From Sialis fuliginosa (lineage: Eukaryota; Arthropoda; Insecta; Megaloptera; Sialidae): a DNA stretch of 64,000 nt. Every line of letters starts with the position of its first letter. The first letter of the stretch is position 1. Under the pieces are notes generated by a model. It saw only the letters and a list, made by a program, of their open reading frames with translations. It made no database searches and had not been told where the DNA came from. The translations under genes were made by a program, and so were the position numbers. The stretch lies in NCBI GenBank assembly GCA_961205875.1, contig OY540815.1, positions 11,098,001 through 11,162,000 on the forward strand, written 5' to 3'. Shown here piece after piece: positions 12,259 to 25,275 of this stretch.

Positions 12259-12656
12259 ACAAGGGAACCTTTTCAAGTGATAAAATCACATTGAGTTCAA
12301 ATTTTGTGTATAGTTAGAGAGGGTCGAGGGTAGTAAGAAAAACATTCTTTTAGCTGTGGTAAAACGGTTTAAGGGAGTGAAATATTCCTATGAAAATGTG
12401 CAAAATAATCGTATATTGAAAATAAATCTGAAACGAATGAATATTCAAAAAAATCTATAATACAAAATTTTCATGATTTTTTATACTTTTTCGAATAGCA
12501 ACAGTCGAAATTCGAAAACGTGAAATCGTTCACCCACACCTTCCACCCACTCCATAAAATCGCATCGAGTTCAAATTTTGTTTATAGTTAGACGCGGTAA
12601 TTATTTACAGAATTTGAACTTGATTCGATTTTATCACATGAAAAGGTTTCCTTGTA
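12259..12656. mobile_element. Inverted-repeat element, ends ACAAGG...
   Basis: The left end (12259-12308) reads ACAAGGGAACCTTTTCAAGT, then GATAAAATCAC...GAGTTCAAATTTTGT. The right end (12607-12656) is its inverted copy with a few changes. A third, direct-oriented copy of the inner block (AAAATCGCATCGAGTTCAAA, near 12556) lies inside. 398 bp, no ORF. MITE-like. Confidence 0.75.
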
Positions 12657-15600
12657 AATAAATAAAAATAAACAAAATCGCTCCTCTTCCCTTGTCAAAG
12701 TTGGTGTCCAATTAATTCAACGAGTACCTTTTGCCCGGGCCGATGTTGGAGTTCGTATCCGGCCTTGTTATAATATAGTTTTTAAATATTACAAATAGCC
12801 AATAGTATTTAAGTAGGTATAAATTTGTAGATAGCCTGTGAATCATGTAGAAAATCGCCCTAAAAACATTATAGAAAACTAAAAAAAGTACTTCTTGATT
12901 TGACACTGCTTGTAAATCCTTTCCCTTCAGTAAACTATGTTTGGTTGTAGTAGTATTGATTATTTGATTAACTCATAAAAATTTAATACCTGTCCTTCAC
13001 AAAATGAATACAGAAGTAATAGAAAACAACGTATAATTTAAAATATTCGATGTAAAAACTAAAAAATTGATATACGTATACTTAATTATTTTTGTATTCG
13101 GATGAGTAATTTATTAACCAAACAATTTTTCATAATATTTTCATTGTTATTTACAACACCCAACTCCTGAACAACACAAGCATAATACACAGACTCAAAA
13201 GGAAAAACCATTTGAATTAGTTTAAAAGCAAAAAGCAGAGAAAGTGCTAATGTATGTGTTAGTCATAAAAGCAGACAGTGTGCATGAAAAATGTATTCAC
13301 GACATTCGACGAGAAACTGAGAAACGCTAATATTAATAATTTAGGATAAGATAAAATTGTTTATAAGTCTTATTATTTGACTGGATTGCAATTACTGAAA
13401 AGTACTTGATTTATAAAAAATAATAATTTATAACATAGTCTATATATTTATAACAGTTATATCGTTATACCTAGCTAACGTTGATATTATAGTATGTTCT
13501 CGAAAAATAATGTATAAGTTCCTAGGTATTCTATAGAATGACAAAAATCACCAGGCAGTGTAAAATAATGAATTTAATTATATATATTTCCTAGACATTG
13601 TATAGACTACCTAATTGATAGCCGGCAATGTATGAAATATAAACATAAATAGGGTGAACGGACCAATTTTGGTCCAGGCACAGATGTTGCCTTACTTTAT
13701 GTTATAAAATACTTCAGAAGGAAATATATAATAAAAAAATCTTGGATCATTCTCGATAGCTGTAGGTTTGTACCGATAATATTGAATATATGTATCCTAC
13801 TTAATACACATCTGGATTAATATGTTCTAAGATTTTTATATGTTTTTTTTTTAAATTTAACAATGTTATATCATATTTTTAATAATATGCGTCTGAACTA
13901 ATATTTAATTTAATTTATTATAATTAATATCAAATGTTTCAATATTGTTTATATGCATGTGATTTGTTATTTTAACAATATATAATATATGTATATGAAA
14001 GTCCAAAGTCTTACTTAAAATAAATAATACCTATCTGCTTTAATATTATCATTTTGTCTTTTATATTTCCTAATATTATCTAGGAATTCTATGGAATTCA
14101 TAGGTTTTCTATATAATGCTTAAACAAAGATTTCATACTTTACCTGAAATCATTAGGCATGGTATAGAATTCCTAGTAAATATATAGATTGCCTGAATTA
14201 CATACAAAATATAATATTGTAATAATAAATATATAAATGTTTGACTGAAATATCTCACATTGGTATTTTCTTAACAAAATCACTCAATTACAAATAATTC
14301 GTATGAAAGTACAGAACAATATATTATTCTGTCGTGACCTCAATATGGGTTAATCAACAGAGAAAGAAATTAGTTTAGCAAATGTTTTGATTGGTCGTAT
14401 TGTTCGAACTGGTGTACGTGGAAGACGGTAAACCAGAGACACTTAACAAATTACACATAGACTTTATAGTGCGATAAATTTTATATGGTAGAAAAATTAA
14501 CAAAGATTCATTAAAAAATAAGTAAATGAGTAATTTTGGTGCTTGATTACAAAATAAATAAAATATAACTAAAAATAATCATATTTTGCTATAATTTGAA
14601 AATTTTATTTTATATGTAAGAAGCCGTTAAAACGTAACTCCGAAGCAAGTGCCGCAAATTAGGAGGTTGCTGATAGTTAAAAGTATGTAGTAACTCCTAT
14701 ACCTATATATATTTCCGAATTTAACAAAAATTTTGGCTGTGAATATACCTCTTATACAATTTACATCATAATTAAATTACCTATATATAAAAATTTAATT
14801 AAAAATATGTTATAATCTCATTCACATGTGATATGATTGATTGAGAATCCTTGACATAGGTAAGAGGTAAGGTGTTTTATAGAATGAGTGGTTTGTGTTG
14901 GCGAACGTAAGAGAAAATGGCCGAGTGTTCATTTTGATTGATTTCTTCTTTATCCTAACAGTCAGTGGGATGGGTTGAAGCGACAATGCTGTATCGCTCA
15001 CTAAATAGGTTGTAAAATGAACCTAAAATCAATATTAGATATCTGTTTTCGTATGTATTGTTGTTGTAATACGATTCCTGATTCACAACGTGTTTCAGCT
15101 TTGTTTATTTTACTCACAAATATTGTCACTTTGTGTTTTAACACTGATTCGTTATTAAATTGATTATTTAATTATTCTTTTTTTATTAATGAAACCCGTG
15201 AATGTGCTTCTCATCTGTTTGATGAAAGCATCATTTATTAGTTAGTAAAAATATTATTTTATGTGTAATAATCATACAAGAAAAGTATAGCACAGATAAT
15301 AACATACCGTCATAAATTACATACTCGAAATTATTATTAATAAAGTCATAATATTTTAGCACCTGGCAAGAAAGTATAGTACATTTACACGGGGTTGGAA
15401 CGTGTTAATTTTCTGGTAATTTTTAGTACGAATGTTGGTGTAATGAAATTTTGATTAAATATGTGCGAGAAGGTGTATTTATACAGTTGTTTAATTAGGA
15501 CTGTTGAATATGTTTAGATTTGAAGTGTAAAAAGGGTAGTAGCATAATATTGTATATAGTGTATTCTCATTATAATTTCAGTTAATCATACCTTTCATCT

Positions 15601-17658
15601 TAAATTCCATTAATTAATTTTCGTATAACTTAGGAGGTTTTAATAACAAAGCCAATTTAAGAAAAAAACCTCATTAATTGATTTTTTTGTTTTGAGATGA
15701 AATAAATTATGTGCGATTATAATTGAATATAAAAAAGGGACTTTTTCCATAAAATAGAATTTAAGAAAATGTTACAAAAATATTATTGTTTTTCAGTACT
15801 ATTAAAAATAAAGTCCCTCTTGTTGGTAAAAACCTCTCATGAACCTTTTTGAGTCCTTGTTTTATAAATCCATAGATAAAAGAAGAACGAAATTATATTC
15901 GTAGTGCTCAGGAAAAAATAAATATTTGATAAACTAATTATAGCCAACAGTCTAGAAAATAATTTTATTTTCTGAAACGTAATAAAGCTAACATAACTTT
16001 AATTAGGTTAATCTCAGCTACAGGTGCGCTTCTAATAAAAAGAAAAATAATCAAGCATTTTCTAACGTAACATTTATGTTTATTTTTCATGCACTATTCC
16101 GGATTATCTTATTCATGAAGAAAATGATAAATATATGGTGAACATGCGGGGTGGGGTGAACTAGGGTTACCGCTCGGGACGCCAAGCCAGTAGGGGCGGC
16201 GCATAATGGGGCATAGGTGACTTTTTAGTTTCAAATCAGATACAGACCGCAATTTTTGAGTAATTTTTTTTAATCTTTATATGTAGTTAAATTTTGTATT
16301 GATCTGTTAAATAAGACTCATAATAATATGTTGTTTTTGTTAACAAAAATGTACTATTTACAAAAATATTTTTTTATTTTCAGAGTAATGTACTTTTAAT
16401 AATTGACCTAATTTTAAATATAATACCAAAATTTCAATCCATAGACTTTATATTAAATTCATATTTATACACACACACATATGTATATGTGTATTATGAA
16501 TGTGGCAATTCATTAATTAGATAATTTAAATTATGTATAATATTATGAATAATGTGATAATAAATTAGTTTAGATAATAATTAGTAATTACATATTTTAA
16601 TTTAGATGAGTCGTTCAAAAGCTAAAAGATAATTAATTTTTTTTAATTTACATACGAAATATATTTTAAATATATATAGGTAGATATTATCTTATCTATA
16701 TGTCTAATTGGCGATACGTGTTTTTATATATTTATATTTATTATTTTTTCATCTGTTCATAAATAATAATGTTTATATTATATTTGTGTTTCTGTTATTT
16801 AAAATATGAATATCTATTTTATATGTTATATAAATATATATATGTGCCTACCTATCTAAAATAATGATAGAATTAACTAAAGCATTATATCTATTTCGAG
16901 ATTTGATTTGCGAAAAGTAATGGTTCTAGAACTTTTGTGGTTCAATATATTATGTGTTACACATTTCACAAATAAAACTGCCTATTTTTAGCTTCTAAAA
17001 AGCTTAAGCGATCGATTGTTATTTTTATTTTAAAAGAAATAACTTTATCAAAGAAGAAACAGGTCATCGATTTATAGTTGTTAAAGTATTTAAATTTAAA
17101 ACGTGTTGTATGGGCAATGTAGAAAACGATTATATACATTTTTATAAAAATCAGACTCGTCAGTTGATGTCAGATAAGTGAATTGAAAAATAAATATTAC
17201 TAAAACAGTGGTATGTATGTTTTTTGCAAAAAAAAACTTGAAGATTTTATTATGAAATACAAATTTAAATAAAAATACTTAAAAGGTTACTCTCAAATAA
17301 AAAATAAAAAATGTTTACGTTTTAATGAGATTTAAAAAACATTTTAGTATTTTAAATAAATGATAGTAGGTGTAAGTATATAACAAAAACATTTTTAAAA
17401 AGGTCGGATATTTGAATTATTAAAAAAAATGTATAATTAATATGTATATCAAATGTAATGTTTTACGTAATTTTATATGTATTATATTAAATATTAAATT
17501 TCATATTCTGTATACTCTAGAATGTCCGCCTACGTATGTTTATATATGTATATTTGTTCCTAAGGGAATCTGAGGGTTACAATACTGAAGATTTGTAAAT
17601 ATTTATTTTAAAATATATTACGTACTGGTATTATCGATTCAAAATTATTATTTAGGTT
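12657..17658. other. Gene-free AT-rich stretch
   Basis: No exon-like sequence is recognised on either strand. It holds a small cluster of CCTAG/TATAGAAT palindromic motifs (13521-13620 and 14082-14190), the palindrome GGACCAATTTTGGTCC near 13658, and a short GC-rich patch (16146-16216, CGGGACGCCAAGCC...GGGGCGGCGC) of unknown nature. Confidence 0.5.
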
Positions 17659-18265
17659 TAGGGGTGTACCGGAATTCCGGTCGTAATTCACGATTTTATT
17701 CCGGATTCGGCCGGAACTGGTAAACTCCGGCCTGATTTTTTCGAAATTTTGAAATTGTGTTAATACTCTCTACTAAGAAGTTGATAAATAATATACGTTA
17801 TTTTTGTTTAAAAAATCAAACATAAATATCATAATTAAGATACAACAACATTGTATTAACAAAAAATTTAATGGAAACAATCATTTCAAAACACAAATGC
17901 AGTTTTTTACGTTTTGTTCGGTATAAGTATGGTTATAATTATAACATTAATAAATTGTCCTTAATTATTCAACTTATTTGTTAATTTACCAAATTTAATT
18001 TGTTTATAATAGAGGAAAGGGGTCGCAATGGTTTTAGGGCACGTGATACACTTAAATTTAATGGTGTAAGCTATATTTTAACAAAATGGTTTGAATCTGT
18101 AGGATTGCGCCAAGCTGAGATATTAATAATAATAATATATTAATAAAAATGTCATTATATTACGAACATTGAATTGTTCAATAATTCAAAGAATAGAATA
18201 AAAATTTTTGAAAAAAAATCCGGTTCCGGCCGGAATTGAAAATTCTAGTTCCGGTACACCCCTAA
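17659..18265. mobile_element. Non-autonomous hAT-type element with 8-bp target duplication
   Basis: The ends TAGGGGTGTACCGGAA and TTCCGGTACACCCCTAA are inverted repeats, and the element is flanked on both sides by the identical 8-mer TTTAGGTT (17651-17658 and 18266-18273). An 8-bp duplication and TAGGGGTG ends are typical of hAT transposons. Subterminal 'TTCCGGCCGGAA' motifs are repeated. 607 bp, no transposase ORF. Confidence 0.88.
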
Positions 18266-18894
18266 TTTAGGTTGAATGATATGGTAAGTCTTCTGTCAAT
18301 AATTTAAAAATTATTGAGTCAAAATTTGTACGACTCAAAATATCATTTTACAAGTGATGATAAGAAACTTCGTTATTTTATTGTGTGCCAGTGCTAACAC
18401 GTTATTTAGGACTGCTGGTATAGTGTGTATAACATTATGACGGTTAATGTATGCACGCACATGTACGTCAGTTATCTGTTTGCGTAAAATCTTAATGACC
18501 ACTCACCGGAAATTTTCCGCATTTACATCTTATCAATGTGAACTTTAGTAATATTTATAACACAGTTAAAGTCATTACCCTCGTTTATAAAATATCAACT
18601 GTATGAAAACTATACTTAACGGTCGTAAATCGATTTGTTTATATAGGTAGTTACTAAAAGTAAAAATAACGCGCCCAGATGTTTAAGGTTTTGGTGATTT
18701 TCTTTATTGATTGTTTAATGTTTTTTTTATGGATAGTGACTCATTTTAATTTTGGTATAAAAAGCACGCGTATTCAAACAATTGAAAATGGTTCGAATTT
18801 TAAGGAGTAAAATTCTGTAAGGTACATATATATATCTTCGTTGTTATTTTATACATAAAAATTGATTTTTTTCAAAAAAAGATTCGTTGTTCTT

Positions 18895-19030
18895 GTAATA
18901 TTTTGTTGGTTGGGCCAACCAACCAATAAATCAAGTTTCATTAATATCGGTTCGGTAGTCCATGAATTGTGCATATGACAAGGATTTAGGGGCAAGACAG
19001 GCAGACACACACACATATACAGACCTGAAA
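18895..19030 (-). repeat. Dispersed fragment, inverted relative to 6940-7100
   Basis: AAGTTTCATTAATATCGGTT, ATGACAAGGATT and GGCAGACACACACA appear in the reverse of the order seen at 6940-7060, on the opposite strand. Short decayed transposon piece. Confidence 0.55.
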
Positions 19031-22000
19031 TGGAAAAATGAAGTGGACATTTTGAAACATTTTATTTATTTTCAGAAATGATCATAATATAGAATATGGC
19101 GAGGAAGCAAAAAATAAGAAAATAAAGAAAGTGCTTTGCCTTTTCTCAAGATCATAAAACTTAGGCTTCTAATTAAGAGGAAACTATAGTTGTTTATAGA
19201 AGTTCATATTTGTTAATTGTTAAAATTTTAATATTGTAAATATGTACGGAAAATTTATAATAGTAAATATTTTTAATTTACGTAAATAAAAAAGTAATTA
19301 TATACCTAATGTAAATGGCTACCATAACTTATGCTATTATTGATAAAAAATTACTGTATATTATACAAATAAGATAAAGTAGGTACATACATCAACCATA
19401 TCGGAAATTTATATCATGAAAATTGAAAAATTTTTATTACTTTTTCAATTTTAATCCAAAATATACGGAAGTACGAAAATATTGCAATAGTTGATAAACT
19501 AATAAAAATGAATGTACCATGACACACAAAATTGACATTTGATATAATATTGTTGTAAAGGAATAATAAAAGCGGGGAAAGGTCTATGTAGGTTATATAA
19601 ATCAACATATACATGAATATAAAAAGAAACATATGTACAACTCGGTTAAACTTAAATTTGCTGCAAAACTTGTTATCGTTTTTTTTCTGTGGAAATATTC
19701 GTGCACACTGATTTAAAATTTAAATTTAATGGTTTGTTAAACTTTTAACTTTATACTTTGAACGAGATGGTGATGTTTTGTAAATAATTCATCATATTGT
19801 TTATTAATTTTTCAGTACGGTAAGTTTTCAGGTAAAATGATATCAATTTTTAAAGAATTTATCATAAAATGAATCAAAAATTTATTTAGCGTTAATGAAT
19901 ATGAAAAATTATGAATGCTTTTAGTAAATATTTATTTTTATGTATAAATTTTTGTTTATAGAAATTGTATATTTATAGAAAAAGTTTTATTAATATCGCC
20001 AAACCCCTTTTTATGTTAAAAACAATACAGTGGCTTTTTACTTTTTTACCAATAATATAGCATAAAATAATATAATATAAAAATTACGCCCATTTTCTCT
20101 TAGAAGACAATAAAGTATTTTCATAATATAACGAATAATTTGGGAAGGATAATGTCAGTATACAATAAATAAACTTTAAAAATAAAACACAAAATAATTA
20201 AATGAGAAATAAAGTGCACGAAAAAAAAAGTAGATAGAAGACAAAATTAATAAAAAAACCTTACCCGATTTATATTATTGTCAACTTAAGAAATGACCAT
20301 TATTATTTAGATTCGGTTCAGTTATTAAATAATTTTGTGTGCAATTTTATTTATATTTCTATTGTGAGCGACATATAGCAATGATCTTCTATTTAAATAA
20401 TATCTGAATTAATAATAAAAGTTCTGTAAAAAGAGTAATATCAAATAATTTTTGAGACAGTTTTTTGGATTTTAGTCTTATGGAAAAAAAAGAAGTAAAG
20501 TAAAAAAAAGTAACTTTTCAAAAGTTATACACATAAAAGAAAATTTTGTAATAGTTTATGCTACTGCACGTTTAGCACAACAATACAATTTATTTATAAA
20601 TTAACTTGAAAGCAGTAGGCTCTGTAAATTCTTTATGAAAATATTTACATACAAAATTGAGTTTAAAATTCCTCTTTTACAACTCCCATAGCCCACTCTG
20701 AGAATTCTTTGTGGAGCTATTATGTGCTGTATTATAAATAATATTATATTTATACTCATGTATATAAATCACCTTGAGTTACATCAAAGATAAGAAAGTA
20801 TGTATAACAAGTCAGTTACATTTGTGGAAGGTTTAACACCAGCCGTACCATAAAAATAATAAAAAACTTTTCAAGTTTTACTCACGCGTAATGTTATGGG
20901 AATCAACTTTTTATTTTGTTAGTTTTATATGGTAAAGAAGAAGATAATAGAGTCACGTATCTCCAATTGTAAAACTATAATAGTTTTTAGTGTTTCGTAC
21001 CAAAATCGAAAAAAGGAACACTTATGGAATCAACATTTTATCTGAACTACTGAACCGATCTAAAAAAGTTAGATGGTCGATAAGTGGGATATCAAATGAA
21101 AGCTAACAATTAAGAAGTTTAAATATGTAAACTTTTTGTTATTATTATCAGCTAATAATAAAACAATACGTACACGAGGCTCGACCTGCAGTTAACATTT
21201 TTTATTGTTGATTACTTTTCAAATGAAAGAGGCACCTATTTTGTTCATAAATATATCTAGTATTCTTATAAAGTTAGATAGGTATATTATTGATTTATTG
21301 TAATACATTATTCATACCCTCTGTGTTTACAAAAAAGTAAATCTTTACTGTCCTTTTAGATATTTTTCTACCTATATTTTAATGTATTTCTATAAATAAT
21401 ATTAAAATAGTTTCTGTATTTCATTATAATTATTCGGTGGTTCATTTATGTATAATTGCTTAGAGTAATTTATTAAAATGCCTTAAAATTAGGAAATATT
21501 TTTGAAGATAAAAAACTAATTCATAAAAAAATTCACACAAGCTGAAATAAAATAATTGAGTTCAATATATATTATCCATGTACAGTTTTTTCATATTTAT
21601 TTTATTATATTTAAAGATTATATTAGTTTTGAAAATTGTTAAGGAAAAAACTAAACAAAACATTTTCAATTAAATACATTATGATTTACGGGTAACATAA
21701 TTTATTAAAGAGGTCTTGTTTTTCTTTTCAAAACTAGTCCCAAAACAACCCACATAAAAAACCGTACATTACAATCAAATTAAAGAAAAGATACCCAAAC
21801 ATCGGAAATAAATTCTAACCTCCGTAAAATATCGGTGATCATTTCTATCCCATTAATAAAAATGATTTACACATTTTGGTAAAGTATTTTTCATCTCGGT
21901 TATATGGTTTCCGTGCGAGATGGTGCGTGCTCGGTCGAGGCGCAGTCCCATAATCGTATATTTCCATGAACTTATACGAGATCTTCGCAAACTGTATGAT

Positions 22001-22320
22001 TTACGTGAACCTGTATACCGTTGTAGCTACCGTCTAAAGTTCACAGTTCAAAGTGTAGATTGGATAAGCCATATTTAGAGTCTCAACTGTCGCGTAAATT
22101 ATTTCTAGTCCTTGTTGTTTATTTATGTAGTTACTTCGAGGTATATATTCTTATTTTAACGGTCAGTTTAAGTGTTAAACATCGATGCAAAGGGAATTAT
22201 TTTCTTGTTTAGTTACAAATACGCAATATATTGTTAGTTGTTAAAACATAATTATGTTTTTAATGCCTTTTGTTGTTAGACAAGGACTCATGACACATTA
22301 GCTAACCTTGTTACTAAATA
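19031..22320. other. Gene-free AT-rich stretch
   Basis: No exon candidates. Around 21000-21095 there is a fragment with GTTTCGTACCAAAATCG and CTACTGAACCGATC, resembling one end of the element at 45795. At 21895-22070 there is a less AT-rich patch (GTGCGAGATGGTGCGTGCTC...) without an ORF, which may be regulatory. Confidence 0.45.
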
Positions 22321-22815
22321 AGTAAACAGCGCTGTTGTTTCGGTTTTACTGTAACTGATGTAGTTAATCTATTTTAAGTGATGCTGTTTACACATACGAG
22401 AATAAGTAACGTTAGCTGGAATTATAATTCTGATTTGAAGTACGCTATAAGTTCGATGGCGTACCAACAAGAAATCCCAAAAATACTTTGTCTCCTCTAC
22501 GTTCCACGAATCACGCTTTCTTTTGTTTTCAATCTCTTCGTCTCAGGTGTTTTAACCGTGTTTTAACTGACGACACTTTTTCAAATGTTAATGCGAAGTG
22601 CATTTTTTGAGGTTGGCTAAATAGGTATAACTATGTCCATGTAGTTTACACGCGTTTTTATTTCGGTTCGATTCTGGTTTAGTTATGCTATGTCTGTAGA
22701 TCAAGAGGAATAGCATAACTAAACCTGATTAGTTATGTCAGGTGTAAAGCGCCATCTGCACGAATTTTTTACTACATCGGTTACAGTAAAACCGGAATAA
22801 CAGTACTGTGTAAAC
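22321..22815. mobile_element. Inverted-repeat element with CGGTTTTACTGTAAC ends
   Basis: The left arm (22321-22400: ACAGCGCTGTTGTTTCGGTT, TACTGTAACTGATGTAGTT) is mirrored by the right arm ending at about 22815 (ACTACATCGGTTACAGTAAA, ACCGGAATAACAGTACTGT). An inner pair GGTTTAGTTATGCTA / TAGCATAACTAAACC forms another hairpin. About 495 bp, MITE-like. The small ORF inside is incidental. Confidence 0.75.
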
Positions 22816-23489
22816 GTACTCAATGTTGCCTTTGAAAGTATTTCAGAGAAACCTATATTTGGAAAAATCATTTTTCTTACAGACCAAATTTAACTGTAAT
22901 TAAAAGCATATATTTGCATATTGCCAATTTTCAACTAACGTCTATGGAATATATTAATTGAAAATGACATTTCAAAAAAGATAGCCATCTTCAAATTTTG
23001 GTAACAGTTTGACATATGGACTTATACTGTATAACTTGATATAGGTACTGAATAATTTTGGTGTCTAACAAAAAACTCAGATTTGTTATTTTAAAATTAT
23101 ACACAAACTAATGAACAAAATTGGATTTTGACTATTTCAAATATTAATCTGAAAGTTTGAGTATGACGTCTTAATACCGAGAATGTAAATTTAAACACAA
23201 ATATTAATATGTATATTGGTGTATTATATCTATTATTTGTAATCTAATGACCTTGTCCTGCTGCTTGACCGAGATAACAAAATACAATATTCAGACACAT
23301 CTAACAGAAGCTTTGAAATGAGATATAACCTGTCTTTAATGCCGTCCAAAACATCCAAAACCTCGGAATTAATTATGGAACTTTGTACAGAACGTTGCCA
23401 CTACAATAACAATACATACACCCTCACATATACACATTTGCAGGACTGTATTAAGCGATTGTGGTATTTAGGGCTACTTTGTTTAAAAT

Positions 23490-23725
23490 GACAAAAATAA
23501 ATCAAATTTATCAAAATTTGGGTGAAGGTACTATCCCAAAAAGATATATTTTTTAATATCTCAAGAACGATCTATATAATATGAAAAATGTAGAATCTTC
23601 TATGTAGAAAATTAAATTTTCTATAAAAAAGTTATTACAACTTTTACAAAGATATATCTACCTTTGTATAGTTTTGTACGAAGAAGCATTGTTCACTTGG
23701 CAGATGTTTTTCATATAGTTGGTAT
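23490..23725 (+). repeat. Dispersed fragment related to 6940-7570
   Basis: CTATCCCAAAAAGATATATT, TATCTCAAGAACGATCTA and GTACGAAGAAGCATTGTTCA...CTTGGCAGATGTTTTTC correspond in order to blocks at 7120-7560. Confidence 0.55.
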
Positions 23726-23943
23726 TTAATGCTGTATAGATTTAATATTTTTTTTACTTTTTATTCACTTTGTGCATTTTTATTTATGTGAGCACCAGTT
23801 TAGTTAATATTTACTGTCTCTAGAGGGCCAAAATTTTACAGGGTTTAGGGTTAAATATTTAATCCGGGCCTGTATATTCATACACAAAGTGTTTTACATT
23901 TAAACAACAGAAGTCAAGAGATAAGAGAATAGGATCCGAGTGG

Positions 23944-24075
23944 GTTATGCACAACGCCCATTGGTTGTGCGCAACTCCTTCACCCAGTCAGTCACAGCTA
24001 GCTCTGATCTTGTTACAATTGAAGTCACGCGTCGATGGCACCTGTAACAGGTATATAATCAGCCCGGCAAGCTTC
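23944..24075 (+). promoter_or_regulatory. Less AT-rich patch with TATA-like and inverted motifs
   Basis: It contains the near-inverted pair TTATGCACAACGCCC / TTGGTTGTGCGCAA, the palindromic ACCTGTAACAGGT, and TATATAA (about 24051) followed by GCCCGGCAAGC. A frame stays open across it, but the predicted peptide has no recognisable features. A promoter or enhancer is possible. Evidence is weak. Confidence 0.25.
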
Positions 24076-24243
24076 TCGTCAATGAATTATAATACAAATA
24101 CGTGTAACAATGTTTTACACGAGTTAGAGAGAAACTGGTGGAATAATGGAGTAGGTGGTTTAGAACATGTATTATTCAATATTAAAGGGAAGTATACGTT
24201 TTTATTATTATGTGTTTTGTTCTTGCAATATACAGGGTGATTC

Positions 24244-25275
24244 GGTTTGGGATACAGATATTTTAAAAGCTGATTTCTTGGCTCATCGTGAGTAAAAAAT
24301 TGTACGGAAAGGGGGGTTCTATCTTCAAAACCCTCTGAGCTACAGGATGTTTAAAAAGTTTCTTCAGAGTCGTAGTTACAAACAAAGATTATCTCATAAC
24401 TTCCAAAGTAACGTAACTAGAGCAACCACAATGGGTCAGTTTCATAGGTAATTGAGTAATATATTTTTCAGCTGTGTTTCCATTTCAGAATTATTGCTCA
24501 TCAAAGTAAAAAATAAAGTTATTTTTTTGAAAATTTTTATGAAAATAACATTTTTTTCTAAAAGTACCTACAATATGTGGTATTTTTTATCAGTATTTTG
24601 GTGTGTCATAATGTTATTTACAAATTCACAATGCAAAGATTGGACCTGGGTCTTACAGTTTTTCAGTTATTTTATCTAAATTAATCCCCAAAGTGACTAT
24701 TTTACTACCTACCCTATTAAATGAAACAGTTAAACACATTTTTTGTTTATAATTACATAATTTTATTATTAATGGTAATTTTCATAATTTTAAAACTACA
24801 GGTGCTCAAAGCGTAATTATGTAATTATAAACAAAAAAATGGTTTGACTGGTTCATTTAATTAATAGAGTAAGTAGCATAATAGTCATTTTGGAAATTAA
24901 TTTAGATGATGTCAGAGGTCCAAACTTTGTAGGTACTTTTGGAGAAAACTGTCACTTTCATAAAAATTTTCAAAAAAATAAATATATTTTTTAATTTCGA
25001 TGAGCAATAACTCTGAACTGGAAACACGCTTAGCAGTAACTTTAATGCTGAAAAATATGTTAGTTAATTATCTATGACACTGACTCATTATGGTTGCTCT
25101 AGTTACGTTACTTAGGAAGTTATGAGATAAACTTTGTTTGTAACTACTACTCTGAAGGAACTTTTTAAATATTCTGTAGCTCATAGGGCGTTGAAGATAA
25201 AATTCCCCTTCTCGTACATTTTTTTACTCACAATGAGCCAAGGAATCAGCTCCTAAAATATCTGTATCCTAAACC
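24244..25275. mobile_element. Large foldback element, arms about 460-520 bp
   Basis: The left arm 24244-24762 and right arm 24813-25275 are inverted copies along nearly their whole length. Landmarks: GGTTTGGGATACAGATATTT, GTTATTTACAAATTC region indels, TAGAGCAACCACAATGGGTC, and the centre TTTGTTTATAATTACATAA. Only about 50 bp separate the arms. No transposase. The left arm has extra sequence relative to the right, so they have diverged by indels. Confidence 0.92.

Noticed and set aside
22670-22690. tRNA T-loop-like GGTTCGATTC
   Set aside because: No acceptor stem, D-arm or anticodon arm can be built around it. It is inside an inverted-repeat element.
24452-24679. 75-residue plus-strand ORF
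   Set aside because: It lies entirely within the left arm of the foldback element and is not matched by transposase features.
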